Positions 7,501-16,139 of a stretch of DNA of 64,000 bases are shown here, piece after piece. The stretch is from Bordetella petrii (GTDB lineage: Bacteria; Pseudomonadota; Gammaproteobacteria; Burkholderiales; Burkholderiaceae_B), in NCBI RefSeq assembly GCF_017356245.1, contig NZ_JAFMZZ010000001.1, forward strand, positions 3,595,201 to 3,659,200. The letters run 5' to 3'. Positions within the stretch are counted from its first letter, which is position 1. Every line of letters begins with the position of its first letter. A program made the position numbers and the translations under genes. The notes under the pieces were generated by a model. The model was not told the origin of the DNA, made no database searches, and saw nothing but the letters and a program-made list of their open reading frames with translations.

Positions 7501-9024
7501 CTATGCCGCCGGTTCGGCCAGCAGCGACAGCCCCAGCTGCACGCGGCGCTGCAGCCACAGGCTGGGGCGATAGCGCATGTCGCCCGTCACGCGGTGCAGA
7601 TTGCGCAGGATTTCCAGGATGCGGGCGCCGCCCAGCGCATCGCCCATGGCCAGCGGACCGGCGGGATAGCCCAGGCCCAGCGTGACCGCGCGGTCGATGT
7701 CCGACGGCGTGGCGATGCCCTGCTGGGCGATCTCGCTGGCCACGTTCACAATGGCGGCCACGATGCGCTGAGCAACAAAGCCCGGCGAGTCCTGGATGAT
7801 GCTGACCGCCGTGCCGTCTGCCGCCAGCAGCGCATGGGCGGCATCGCGCCAGGGCGCCTGGGTGGCGGGCGACAGCATCAGCGTGCGCCGCTTGCCGGCT
7901 TCCAGGCGGTGCAGCGTATCCAGGCCGACGGTGCGGGCGGCGTCCAGCCCCTGCTGGTAGGCGCAGGTGGACACGTCTTCGCCGTACGGCGTCACCACGA
8001 TCAGCGCCTGTTCGGGCGGCTCGGCGGTGTCGGCAATGCTGGCATCCAGCGATTCCAGCAAGGCCTGGGCGCGCGCATGGCCGTCTTCGTGCGCGGGGCT
8101 GATCCAGACCCGCAGGCCGGCCTGCGCCGCGGGCACGGCCGGTTCGGCCGGCACCTGCTTCTGGTTGTCGGGATAGGCATAGAAGCCTTCGCCCGCCTTG
8201 CGGCCGATCAGGCCGCCGGCCAGGCGCACCGTGGTGATGGGCGACGGGCGAAAGCGCGGCTCATCGAAGAACTGGCGGTAGATCGATTCCATGACCGGGT
8301 GCGAGACGTCGAGCGCGGTCAGGTCCATGAGCTCGAACGGCCCCATGCGAAAACCCGCCTGTTCGCGCATGATGGCGTCGATCTGGGCGAACGAGGCCAC
8401 CGACTCCTGCGCCACGCGCAGGCCTTCGATGTTCATGCCGCGGCCGGCGTGGTTGACGATGAAGCCGGGCATGTCCTTGGCGCGCACGGGCGTGTGCCCC
8501 ATGCGGCGCGCCAGCGCGGCCAGCGCGTCGCCGGCGGCCGGGTCGCTGCGCAGCCCGTCGATGACCTCCACGACTTTCATCAGGGCCACCGGGTTGAAGA
8601 AATGGAAGCCGGCCACGCGCTGCGGGCGCTGGCAGGCCGCGGCGATGGCGGTAATGGACAGCGACGAGGTGTTCGACGCCAGAATGCAGTCGGGGCCGAC
8701 AATGGCCTCGAGCTTGGCGAACAGGTCGCGCTTGATGTCCAGGCGTTCGACGATGGCTTCGATGACCAGCTGGCAGCCCGCCAGCTCTTCCAGTGTGGCG
8801 GCGGGCTGCACGCGTTCCAGGGCCGCCTGCGCGTCGGCCGCGCTCAGCTTGCCTTTCTGGGACAGCTTGTCCCACAGCTGCCGCAGCGATTCGCGCGCCG
8901 AGGCGACGGCGTCGGCGCTGGTGTCGTAAAGCCGCACCTGCACGCCGGCCTGGGCGGCGATCTGCGCAATGCCGCGCCCCATGGCGCCCGCGCCCACCAC
9001 GGCGATGGTCTGGATGTCAGTCAT
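7501..9024 (-). CDS. 3-hydroxyacyl-CoA dehydrogenase (PaaH/PaaC-like, long form)
   Basis: 507 residues. The NAD-binding Rossmann domain is VVGAGAMGRGIAQIAAQAG, followed by SNTSSLSITAIA and the catalytic-His region GFHFFNPVALMKVVEVI. A first C-terminal domain (GFIVNHAGRGMNIEGLRV...MGPFELMDLTALDV) is followed by a second, related helical domain near the end (GFVAQRIVAAIVNVASEIAQQGIA). This is the duplicated C-terminal arrangement of the PaaC-type enzymes, about 500 residues. It oxidises 3-hydroxyacyl-CoA to 3-ketoacyl-CoA with NAD in the cytoplasm. It is followed upstream in the same operon direction by the CoA-transferase and acyl-CoA dehydrogenase genes. Confidence 0.92.
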   Translation of the reverse strand: MTDIQTIAVVGAGAMGRGIAQIAAQAGVQVRLYDTSADAVASARESLRQLWDKLSQKGKLSAADAQAALERVQPAATLEELAGCQLVIEAIVERLDIKRDLFAKLEAIVGPDCILASNTSSLSITAIAAACQRPQRVAGFHFFNPVALMKVVEVIDGLRSDPAAGDALAALARRMGHTPVRAKDMPGFIVNHAGRGMNIEGLRVAQESVASFAQIDAIMREQAGFRMGPFELMDLTALDVSHPVMESIYRQFFDEPRFRPSPITTVRLAGGLIGRKAGEGFYAYPDNQKQVPAEPAVPAAQAGLRVWISPAHEDGHARAQALLESLDASIADTAEPPEQALIVVTPYGEDVSTCAYQQGLDAARTVGLDTLHRLEAGKRRTLMLSPATQAPWRDAAHALLAADGTAVSIIQDSPGFVAQRIVAAIVNVASEIAQQGIATPSDIDRAVTLGLGYPAGPLAMGDALGGARILEILRNLHRVTGDMRYRPSLWLQRRVQLGLSLLAEPAA

Positions 9025-9063
9025 CGAATGTGCTCCTTGTTCATGTCTGTCTGGCCACGCAGG

Positions 9064-10293
9064 CTACGCGCGCGGCTGCGCCAGCGCCTGGATTTCCTCG
9101 TCCGACAGGCCCAGCCGTTCGGCCAGCACCTGGCGGGTGTGTTCGCCCAGCAGGGGCGCCGGACGGCGATACTGCACCGGGCTGCCCGACAGCTTCAGCG
9201 GGCTGGCCGCGATCGGCACCGTGCCCGCCGTGGGGTGCGGCAATTCGCGCCGCATTTCGCGCGCCTGCACCTGCGGATCCTGGTAGACCTGGTCCAGCGT
9301 ATTGATGGGGCCCGCCGGCACGCCGGCCGATTCGAGCTCGGCCAGCCAATGGTCGCGTTCGCCGGCGGCCATGCGCTCGGCCAGCAGCGGCACCAGGGCG
9401 TCGCGGTTCTGCACGCGCTGCGGGTTGGTGGCAAAGCGCGGGTCGCCGGACAGCTCGGGCAGGCCGATGACGCGGCAATAGTTGCGGAACTGGCTGTCGT
9501 TGCCCACCGCCACGATCAAATGGCCGTCACTGGCGGCGAACACCTGGTACGGCACCAGGTTCTGGTGCGCGTTGCCGGCGCGCCGCGGCGCCTGGCCCGA
9601 GGTCATGTAGTTCAGGTTCTGATTGGCCATCATGGCCACCTGGCAGTCGAGCAGCGCCATGTCGATGTGCTGGCCCAGCCCGCTGCGGCCGCGTTCGTGC
9701 AGGGCCGCCAGGATGCCCACCGTGGAATACATGCCGGTCATCAGGTCGGCCACCGCCACGCCGGCTTTCTGCGGACCGCCGCCGGGCAGGTCGTCGCGTT
9801 CGCCGGTGATGCTCATCAGCCCGCCCATGCCCTGGATCATGAAGTCGTAGCCCGGCCGGCTGGCATAGGGGCCGGTCTGGCCGAAGCCGGTGATCGAGCA
9901 GTAGATCAGGCCGGGGTTGTCGGCCTTCAGGCTGTCGTAGTCCAGGCCGTACTTGAGCAGGCCGCCGACCTTGAAGTTCTCGACCAGGATGTCGCTCTGG
10001 CGCGCCAGTTCACGCACCAGTTCGGCGCCGCGCGGCGAGGCGATGTCCAGCGCCACCGAATACTTGTTGCGGTTGGCGCTCAGGTAGTAGGCGGCTTCGG
10101 TGGTGTCGGCGCCGGCGGCGTCTTTCAGATAGGGCGGGCCCCAGGCGCGCGTGTCATCGCCGGCGCCGGGACGTTCGATCTTGATGACTTCGGCGCCCAG
10201 GTCGGCCAGGTTCTGGGTGCACCAGGGGCCGGCCAGCACGCGGGTCAGGTCCAGCACGCGGATGCCGGTCAGGGGAGCGGGTCGTTGCGACAT
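9064..10293 (-). CDS. CaiB/BaiF-type (class III) CoA transferase
   Basis: 409 residues starting MSQRPAPLTGIRVLDLTRVLAGP, the standard N-terminus of class III CoA transferases, with GAEVIKIERPGAGDDTR, a catalytic-Asp region around GVAVADLMTGMYST, and the C-terminal PLLGEHTRQVLAERLGLS. It moves CoA between acyl donors and carboxylic acids and so activates the substrate of the pathway. I chose the start at 10293 because upstream sequence in the same frame has no family match. It lies between the acyl-CoA dehydrogenase and hydroxyacyl-CoA dehydrogenase genes on the minus strand, consistent with one operon. Confidence 0.93.
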   Translation of the reverse strand: MSQRPAPLTGIRVLDLTRVLAGPWCTQNLADLGAEVIKIERPGAGDDTRAWGPPYLKDAAGADTTEAAYYLSANRNKYSVALDIASPRGAELVRELARQSDILVENFKVGGLLKYGLDYDSLKADNPGLIYCSITGFGQTGPYASRPGYDFMIQGMGGLMSITGERDDLPGGGPQKAGVAVADLMTGMYSTVGILAALHERGRSGLGQHIDMALLDCQVAMMANQNLNYMTSGQAPRRAGNAHQNLVPYQVFAASDGHLIVAVGNDSQFRNYCRVIGLPELSGDPRFATNPQRVQNRDALVPLLAERMAAGERDHWLAELESAGVPAGPINTLDQVYQDPQVQAREMRRELPHPTAGTVPIAASPLKLSGSPVQYRRPAPLLGEHTRQVLAERLGLSDEEIQALAQPRA

Positions 10294-10427
10294 AGTGGGC
10301 AGTGAATGAATGCGGTGGCGACAGGGAACTCTGGATATTAGCCCCAGGCGCGGCGATGGCGTATTCCGTTTTCCGAACGTTCTTGTGCGCGCCGCGCACA
10401 ACGCGGCGCGCGGCGCGCGGCGCGGCC

Positions 10428-11576
10428 CTACGAATACGCCTTGATGGTTTCGCGCGCGATCACCAGCTGCTGGATCTGCGAAGTGCCTTCGTAAATGCGG
10501 AACAGGCGCACGTCGCGGTAGAAGCGCTCGACCGCGTATTCGGATATGTATCCGGCGCCGCCGTGGATCTGCACCGCGCGGTCGGCCACGCGCCCCACCA
10601 TTTCGGTGGCGTACAGCTTGCAGCAGGCCGCCTCGAGGGTGGTGTTCTCGCCGCGGTCGCGCTTGCGGGCGGCGTCCAGCACCATCGAGCGCGCGGCATA
10701 CAGTTCGGCCTGGCTGTCGGCGATCATGGCCTGCACCAGCTGGAATTCGGCGATGGGCTGGCCGAACTGTCTGCGCTCGGTGGCGTACTTGACGGCATCG
10801 CGCACCAGCCGCTCGGCGATGCCCACGCACAATGCCGAGATATGCAGCCGGCCCTTGTCCAGCACGCGCATGGCGGTGCGAAAGCCGTTGCCCTCTTCGC
10901 CGCCCAGCAGCGCCGTCGCCGGCACGCGGCAGTTGTCGAACACCACGTCGCAGGTCAGCGCGCCGGCCTGGCCCATTTTCTTGTCGGGCTTGCCCAGCGT
11001 CAGGCCCGGCGTGCCGGCGTCGACCAGAAAGCACGAGATCGAACTCGCCTTGCGTTCGGGCGCGGTGCGCGCCATGACCGAGAACAGGCCGGCCACCGGC
11101 GCATTGGTGATGAAACGCTTGGTGCCGTTGAGCACGTAGTGGTCGCCGTCGCGCACGGCGCTGGTGCGCAGCGACATGGCGTCCGAACCGGCATCGGGCT
11201 CGGTCAGGGCGAACGAGCCGATCAGCTCGCCGCTGGCCAGTTTGGGCAGATAGTGGCTGCGCTGCGGGTCGGTGCCGGCCAGCACGATGGACTGCGAGCC
11301 GATGCCGATATTGGTGCCCGCCAGCGAACGGAAGGCCGGCGAGGTCTGGCCCAGCTCGAACACCACCCGCACTTCTTCTTCCATGGTCAGGCCCAGGCCG
11401 CCGTAGTCGGGCGAGATCGACAGGCCGAACAGCCCCAGTTCGCGCATCTCGGCCACGATGTCCGGCGGGATTTCGCCGGTGTGGGCCAGCGCCTCTTCGG
11501 CCGGCACCAGCCGGTCGGTAACGAAGCGGCGCACCGCATCCAGCAGCAGGGTCAGGGTTTCGGTATCAAGAGCCAT
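10428..11576 (-). CDS. Acyl-CoA dehydrogenase
   Basis: 382 residues with the usual three-domain layout. SFALTEPDAGSDAMSLRTSAVRDGDHYVLNGTKRFITNAP is the flavin/substrate middle domain signature (split here across two conserved stretches). The C-terminal helical domain holds QIHGGAGYISEYAVERFYRDVR and the catalytic Glu in IYEGTSQIQ. It introduces the alpha-beta double bond in an acyl-CoA and passes electrons to ETF. Chain specificity is unclear; the sequence resembles short/branched-chain enzymes. It is the first structural gene after the TetR regulator, 48 bp away and on the same strand. Confidence 0.94.
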   Translation of the reverse strand: MALDTETLTLLLDAVRRFVTDRLVPAEEALAHTGEIPPDIVAEMRELGLFGLSISPDYGGLGLTMEEEVRVVFELGQTSPAFRSLAGTNIGIGSQSIVLAGTDPQRSHYLPKLASGELIGSFALTEPDAGSDAMSLRTSAVRDGDHYVLNGTKRFITNAPVAGLFSVMARTAPERKASSISCFLVDAGTPGLTLGKPDKKMGQAGALTCDVVFDNCRVPATALLGGEEGNGFRTAMRVLDKGRLHISALCVGIAERLVRDAVKYATERRQFGQPIAEFQLVQAMIADSQAELYAARSMVLDAARKRDRGENTTLEAACCKLYATEMVGRVADRAVQIHGGAGYISEYAVERFYRDVRLFRIYEGTSQIQQLVIARETIKAYS

Positions 11577-11624
11577 GATGGGAACCTGTAGAACGAAATG
11601 AAAATGAAGAGGCGGCGCCGGGCG

Positions 11625-12245
11625 CTAGACGGCCAGGCCGCCTGCCAGCAGGTCGAAATAGCCGGCCGCGATGGCTTCGGCCGTCTGGGCGCCGCCGGGC
11701 TGGTACCAGCGCGCCATCCAGTTCAGCATCGACAGCACCGCGCGCCCGGTGGCCGACACATCCAGCGCGCGGAACTCGCCGCTGGCGATGCCGTCGGCAA
11801 GAATGCCGCGCAGCATGCGCTCGTAGCCGTCGCGCAGGCGGGCGGCGTCGTCGCGTTCGGGGATGGCCATGCCGGAATAGCCCACCAGCATGGTGACGAA
11901 CTGCGGGTGATGCACTTCGAAGTAGCGGGCATGGGCCAGCATGAACTGGCGCAGCCGCCCGGATGCCGTGTCGGCCTGCGCCACCGCCTGCGAAACGGCC
12001 GCGGTCAGGCCGCCCACCACTTCCAGAATGATGGCGTCGTAGATGTCCTGCTTGGTGGTGTAGTAGTGGTAGATGGCGGCCTTGGATACGCCCAGCGCCG
12101 CGGCCAGGTCGGCCACCGAGCTGTTTTCGTAGCCGCTGCGGGCAAACAGGCGCGCCGCTTCTTCCAGGATGCGTTCGCGCGGCGCCTGCAGCGTGGGCGG
12201 GCGGCCGGCGCGGGGCCGCTTGGCGGGAACGGGGCTATCGGGCAT
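11625..12245 (-). CDS. TetR-family transcriptional regulator of the acyl-CoA cluster
   Basis: 206 residues from the ATG at 12245 (MPDSPVPAKRPRAGRPP); an in-frame ATG at 12308 is also possible but adds nothing recognisable. The DNA-binding domain reads RERILEEAARLFARSGYENSSVADLAAALGVSKAAIYHYYTTKQDIYDAI, a textbook TetR helix-turn-helix. The C-terminal half is the ligand-binding domain. It sits upstream of the acyl-CoA dehydrogenase gene and divergent from the nitronate monooxygenase gene, so it likely represses both directions until an acyl-CoA intermediate accumulates (inference from TetR relatives in fatty-acid and phenylacetate pathways). Confidence 0.9.
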   Translation of the reverse strand: MPDSPVPAKRPRAGRPPTLQAPRERILEEAARLFARSGYENSSVADLAAALGVSKAAIYHYYTTKQDIYDAIILEVVGGLTAAVSQAVAQADTASGRLRQFMLAHARYFEVHHPQFVTMLVGYSGMAIPERDDAARLRDGYERMLRGILADGIASGEFRALDVSATGRAVLSMLNWMARWYQPGGAQTAEAIAAGYFDLLAGGLAV

Positions 12246-12332
12246 GGCGGGGCTCGGGGCCTGGTGGGCATGTGCGGCGCGCCCTGCATTGACAGGCCGG
12301 CGGCGCATGCCGTTAAATGGTAGACAATTAAT

Positions 12333-12348
12333 TACCGGACATCCGGTA
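12333..12348. promoter_or_regulatory. Putative TetR operator in the divergent promoter region
   Basis: TACCGGA-CA-TCCGGTA is a 7-bp perfect inverted repeat with a 2-nt centre, embedded in AT-rich flanks (AATTAAT before, GTTAATTA after). It lies about 87 bp upstream of the TetR start (12245) and 48 bp upstream of the nitronate monooxygenase start (12397), a position where one dimer could cover both promoters. Confidence 0.6.
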
Positions 12349-12396
12349 GTTAATTATACGCACGCCTTTCGCCCACTTTCAACTTCCCGCCTCTTC

Positions 12397-13389
12397 ATGA
12401 ACGCACGCGACGCTACCCAGCCCCAAGCCCTGGTCAACCAGCTCTATGCGCAAATGACACTGCCGGTCATTTGTTCGCCCATGTTCATCGTGTCCAACCC
12501 CAAGCTGGTGGTGGCGCAGTGCGCCAGCGGCGTCATGGGCTCGTTTCCCGCCCTGAACGCCCGCCCCCAGACCCTGCTGGACGACTGGCTGTCCGAAGTG
12601 GCAGAAGGCCTGGCCGCCCGCCGGCAGGCCGACCCGGCCGCCGTGGTGGCTCCGTTCGCGGTCAATCAGATCATCCACCAGTCGAACGATCGCCTCGAGC
12701 ACGACCTGAGCCTGTGCGGCAAGCACCGCGTGCCGTTCATCATTACCAGCCTGCGCGCGCCCGGCGACCTGGTCGCCGGCATCCACGCCTGGGGCGGCAA
12801 GGTGTTCCACGACGTGACCACCGTGCGCCATGCCGAAAAAGCCCTGGAAGCGGGGGTCGACGGCCTGATCCTGGTGTGCGCGGGGGCCGGCGGCCACGCG
12901 GGCACGCTCAGCCCGTTCGCCCTGCTGTCCGAAGTGCGGCGCTTCTACGACGGCCCGCTCATCCTGTCGGGCGCCATCACCTCGGGCTCGGGCATCCTGG
13001 CGGCGCTGGCCATGGGCGCCGATTTCGCCTACATGGGCACGCGCTTCATCGCCAGCGCCGAGGCCAACGCCTCCGAGGGCTACAAACAGGCCATCGTCGA
13101 TGCCAGCGCGTCCGATATTCTGTACACCCCGTTCTTCACCGGCATTCCGGGCAACTACCTGAAAGCCAGCATCGCCGCGGCCGGGCTCGATCCGGCCAAC
13201 CTGCCCGCCCCCGATGCCGGCGCGTCGAATTTCGGCTCGACGCGCGTCAAGCCCTGGAAAGACATCTGGGGCGCCGGGCAGGGCGTGGGCGGCATCGACA
13301 GCGTGCGCCCGGCCGCCGATATCGTCGCCACCCTGCGCCAGGAATACGCCCAGGCGCAGGCGCGGCTGGCCGGCAAGGCCTGCGCATGA
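12397..13389 (+). CDS. Nitronate monooxygenase (2-nitropropane dioxygenase family)
   Basis: 330 residues from the ATG at 12397. FMN-dependent TIM-barrel family signatures: PVICSPMFIVSNPKLVVAQ near the N-terminus, GVDGLILVCAGAGGHAG (phosphate-binding and the catalytic-His region), and LSGAITSGSGILAALAMGADFAYMGTRFIASAEANAS. The enzyme oxidises alkyl nitronates to carbonyl compounds and nitrite, but many bacterial relatives beside acyl-CoA genes have no proven nitro substrate. Its stop codon overlaps the start of the crotonase gene (ATGA), so the two are translationally coupled. Confidence 0.9.
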   Translation: MNARDATQPQALVNQLYAQMTLPVICSPMFIVSNPKLVVAQCASGVMGSFPALNARPQTLLDDWLSEVAEGLAARRQADPAAVVAPFAVNQIIHQSNDRLEHDLSLCGKHRVPFIITSLRAPGDLVAGIHAWGGKVFHDVTTVRHAEKALEAGVDGLILVCAGAGGHAGTLSPFALLSEVRRFYDGPLILSGAITSGSGILAALAMGADFAYMGTRFIASAEANASEGYKQAIVDASASDILYTPFFTGIPGNYLKASIAAAGLDPANLPAPDAGASNFGSTRVKPWKDIWGAGQGVGGIDSVRPAADIVATLRQEYAQAQARLAGKACA

Positions 13390-14147
13390 GCACGCCGGCC
13401 ACCCTGCCCGACAGCCTGCGGGCCGAGCGCGACGGCGCGATCCTGACCCTGACCATCAACCGCCCGCAGCGGCGCAACGCGCTGGACGTCGCCACCTACC
13501 TGGCGCTGGCGCAGCAGCTGCGCCAGGCCACCGAAGACGCCACCCTGTCGGCGGTGATCCTGACCGGCGCCGGCGAACACTTCACCGCGGGCAACGACCT
13601 GCGCGATTTCCAGGCCGACCGCCCCGAGGGCGACAGCGCCGGCATGACCTTCCTGCGCGCCCTGATCGCCACCGACCTGCCGGTGATTGCCGCGGTGGAA
13701 GGCTATGCCGTGGGCATCGGCGTCACGCTGCTGCAGCACTGCGATTTCGTCTACGCGGCGCGCACGGCCACGCTGCGCATTCCGTTCGTGGCGCTGGGCC
13801 TGTGCCCCGAAGGAGCGTCCAGCCTGGTCCTGCCGCGCCTGGCCGGCGCGCGCAAGGCGGCCCAATGGCTGCTGCAGGGCAAGGCGTTCGGGGCCGAAGA
13901 AGCCGTGCAGGCCGGCCTGGCCACCGCGGTGGCCGAGCCGGGCCAGGCGCTGGCCGCCGCCCGCGCCACGGCGGCCGAGCTGGCGGCCCAGCCCCGCAGC
14001 GCGCTGCGCCTGACCAAAACCATGCTGAAGCGGGCCGATCGCGAAGCCGTCAACGAAACCCTGGACTTCGAGGCCGCGCAATTCCGCGCGCGCCTGAAAA
14101 CCCAGGAAGCGCAGGATGCCTTCGCGCGCTTCCTGAACAAGAAGTGA
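13386..14147 (+). CDS. Enoyl-CoA hydratase/isomerase (crotonase family)
   Basis: 253 residues. The oxyanion-hole sequences are GAGEHFTAGNDLRDF and EGYAVGIGVTLLQHCD. The second active-site loop reads LGLCPEGASSLVLPRLAG, with Glu in the PEGASS position but a hydrophobic residue where hydratases carry the first catalytic Glu (VGIGVTLLQ). This one-Glu pattern is common in enoyl-CoA isomerases and PaaG-like enzymes, so isomerase activity is as likely as hydration. It overlaps the nitronate monooxygenase gene by four bases, and a twin-hairpin repeat follows 15 bp after its stop. Confidence 0.9.
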   Translation: MSTPATLPDSLRAERDGAILTLTINRPQRRNALDVATYLALAQQLRQATEDATLSAVILTGAGEHFTAGNDLRDFQADRPEGDSAGMTFLRALIATDLPVIAAVEGYAVGIGVTLLQHCDFVYAARTATLRIPFVALGLCPEGASSLVLPRLAGARKAAQWLLQGKAFGAEEAVQAGLATAVAEPGQALAAARATAAELAAQPRSALRLTKTMLKRADREAVNETLDFEAAQFRARLKTQEAQDAFARFLNKK

Positions 14148-14162
14148 AGGCAATTGCCTCCC

Positions 14163-14249
14163 GGTGTCAGGCTCCGCAGGTGCCTGACACCATTGCGTGC
14201 CAAGACTGTCTCAGCCGCAGGATGTCAGGCACCTGCGGAGCCTGACACC
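14163..14249. repeat. Twin-hairpin dispersed repeat, copy 1
   Basis: Left hairpin 14163-14191 (stem GGTGTCAGGC / GCCTGACACC, 9-nt loop), a 29-nt core 14192-14220, and right hairpin 14221-14249. The right arm is the exact reverse complement of the left except for one base at its second position. The core contains GCGTGC, GACTGT and CTCAGC, which align with the cores of the other copies. It lies between two convergent genes and probably serves both as a terminator. TGG follows the right arm, as in most copies. Confidence 0.93.
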
Positions 14250-14273
14250 TGGCAGCAAGCCTGCCCGCCGCGC

Positions 14274-15107
14274 TCAAAAAGGCGAGTCCGGCTTGAAATC
14301 GGGCGGCCGCCGCTCACGCAGCGACTGGATGCCCTCGCGCACGTCGGGTCCGGCGAAGCCCATGAATTCCAGCGCCAGCGAAGCGTCGAAGCTGGGGCCG
14401 GCCAGCCGCAGCCAGTTGTTCAGCGCGTACTTGGTCCAGCGGATGGCCGTCTGCGATCCGTTGGCCAGCTTGCCCGCCACCTCGAATGCCTTGGCGATCA
14501 GTTCGGCTTCGTCCACGCACAGCGATACCAGGCCGATGCGCTCGGCTTCTTCGCCGCTGACGGCTTCGCACAGCAGCAGGTAATACTTGGCCTTGGCCAT
14601 GCCGCACAGCAGCGGCCACACGATGGCCGCATGGTCGCCCGCCGCCACGCCCAGGCGGGTGTGGCCGTCGATGATGCGGGCATCGCGCGCGGCGATCGAC
14701 ACGTCGGCCAGCAGGCCGGCCACCAGCCCCGCCCCCACGGCGGCGCCGTGCATGGCCGACACGATCGGCTTATTGCAGTTGATCACGTTGTAGACCAGGT
14801 CGCGCGCTTCGCGCCATACCCGCGCGCGCACCTGGAAGTCGTCGGCCATCTGCTGCACCAGTTCCAGGTCGCCGCCGCCGGAAAACCCCTTGCCTTCGCC
14901 GCGGATCACCACCACGCGCGTGTCCGGGTCGGTGTCCACGTCGCGCCAGATATCGGCCAGCTCGCGGTGCAACCGCTCGTCGGCGGTGGACAGCTTGCCC
15001 GGCACTCCGCCCCTGGCGCCCATGATGAGCTCCAGGATGCCCTGCGGATGGCGGCGCAGCTTCAGGGCTTGATAGTGCGCATAATGGTCGAGCGATGGTT
15101 CGGACAT
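14274..15107 (-). CDS. Crotonase-family protein with atypical active-site residues
   Basis: 277 residues from the ATG at 15107 ([19 protein letters not shown]). The crotonase fold is clear: [23 protein letters not shown] and [28 protein letters not shown]. Yet the loop that usually holds the first Glu reads [12 protein letters not shown], and the second loop reads [17 protein letters not shown] rather than PEIKLG...GGTQ. Standard water-adding Glu residues are therefore absent, and a different reaction (isomerisation, ring cleavage, decarboxylation or thioester hydrolysis) is plausible. It is a single gene between the repeat on its 3' side and the divergent hydrate-dehydratase gene. Confidence 0.82.
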   Translation of the reverse strand: MSEPSLDHYAHYQALKLRRHPQGILELIMGARGGVPGKLSTADERLHRELADIWRDVDTDPDTRVVVIRGEGKGFSGGGDLELVQQMADDFQVRARVWREARDLVYNVINCNKPIVSAMHGAAVGAGLVAGLLADVSIAARDARIIDGHTRLGVAAGDHAAIVWPLLCGMAKAKYYLLLCEAVSGEEAERIGLVSLCVDEAELIAKAFEVAGKLANGSQTAIRWTKYALNNWLRLAGPSFDASLALEFMGFAGPDVREGIQSLRERRPPDFKPDSPF

Positions 15108-15188
15108 GGTCTGCTCCCGGAAGTGATGCTCAGGCTTTCCGGGCACTATAGTGGATAGCCTTGCCAGCCCGCAGCCCGGAAACCCGCC

Positions 15189-16043
15189 ATGTCCGCCGCC
15201 CCCGCGCCCGCCCCCATTCTCCGCCAGGATCTGCCGGCCCTGTTCGCGCCGCGCCCGGCCGATGCCCACAAGGGCACCTTCGGCACCGTGGCGGTGGTGG
15301 GCGGCGGCGCCGGGATGGCCGGAGCCGCCCTGCTGGCCGCGCGCGCGGCCCTGAAAACCGGCGCCGGCAAGGTGCTGGTGGGCTTTGCCCAGGCCTCATG
15401 CCCGCTGGCGTGCGATCTTCTGCAGCCTGAATTGATGTTGCGCGATGCCGCCAGCCTGTACCAGGCCGGCCTGCCGGTCGATGCCTGGGTGGCCGGTTGC
15501 GGGCTGGGCACCGGCGGCCAGGCGCGGGCCGCGCTGGACGCGCTGTTCGCCCGCCGCGGCGGCGCGCCGCTGGTGCTGGACGCCGACGGCCTGAATCTGC
15601 TGGCCGCCGGCGCGCTGCCCGCCTGGGGCCCGGGGCCCGTGATCCTGACGCCGCATCCGGCCGAGGCCGCGCGGCTGCTGGGCACGGACGCCCAGGCCGT
15701 GCAGGCCGACCGCCCGGCGGCGGCCCGCGCGCTGGCCAGCCGCCATGGCGCCTGGGTGGTGCTCAAGGGTGCCGGCACCCTGGTGTGCCGGCCCGACGGC
15801 CTGTGCCGCCGCAATATCACCGGCAATGCCGGGCTGGCAACGGCCGGCACCGGCGATGTCCTGGCCGGGATGCTGGGCAGCCTGCTCGCCCAGGGCATGG
15901 CGCTGGACCAGGCGGTGGCGGGCGCCGTCTGGCTGCATGGGGCGGCCGCCGACGCCCGGGTGGCGGCGGGCATCGGCCCCATCGGTTTGACGGCCGGCGA
16001 GCTGGCCGACGCCGCCCGACAGTTGCGAAATGGCCACGGATAA
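15189..16043 (+). CDS. nnrD: ADP-dependent (S)-NAD(P)H-hydrate dehydratase
   Basis: 284 residues matching the YjeF C-terminal kinase-like domain as a stand-alone protein. N-terminal [35 protein letters not shown] is followed by [15 protein letters not shown] and the ATP/ADP-site loop [28 protein letters not shown], which carries the catalytic Asp of the N-A-G-T-G-D motif. It dehydrates damaged NADHX/NADPHX back to NAD(P)H using ADP. The epimerase partner (YjeF N-terminal domain) is not in the window. Confidence 0.92.
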   Translation: MSAAPAPAPILRQDLPALFAPRPADAHKGTFGTVAVVGGGAGMAGAALLAARAALKTGAGKVLVGFAQASCPLACDLLQPELMLRDAASLYQAGLPVDAWVAGCGLGTGGQARAALDALFARRGGAPLVLDADGLNLLAAGALPAWGPGPVILTPHPAEAARLLGTDAQAVQADRPAAARALASRHGAWVVLKGAGTLVCRPDGLCRRNITGNAGLATAGTGDVLAGMLGSLLAQGMALDQAVAGAVWLHGAAADARVAAGIGPIGLTAGELADAARQLRNGHG

Positions 16044-16056
16044 CCGCCGTTACAAC

Positions 16057-16103
16057 TTATCCACAGATTCATGTTGCATTGCACTTAGGGTTATCCCTAT
16101 AAT
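16057..16103 (+). promoter_or_regulatory. Promoter of the small-protein gene with DnaA box and GGGTTATCCC
   Basis: TTGCAT (16074-16079) and a consensus TATAAT (16098-16103) are 18 nt apart, a strong sigma-70-type promoter for the gene at 16140. A perfect TTATCCACA lies just upstream (16057-16065). GGGTTATCCC (16088-16097) fills the spacer and abuts the -10 box, so a factor bound there would block RNA polymerase. Confidence 0.6.
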
Positions 16104-16139
16104 GGTTTACCCCATGACGAAACGGACTGGAGAGAAACC

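Noticed and set aside
14163..14249. Twin-hairpin repeats as a CRISPR array
   Set aside because: Units are isolated, 4-28 kb apart, with conserved rather than unique cores; no cas genes are present.
14163..14249. Twin-hairpin repeats as ends of an insertion sequence
   Set aside because: No transposase is between or beside the arms, and I see no clear target-site duplication. A non-autonomous element remains possible.
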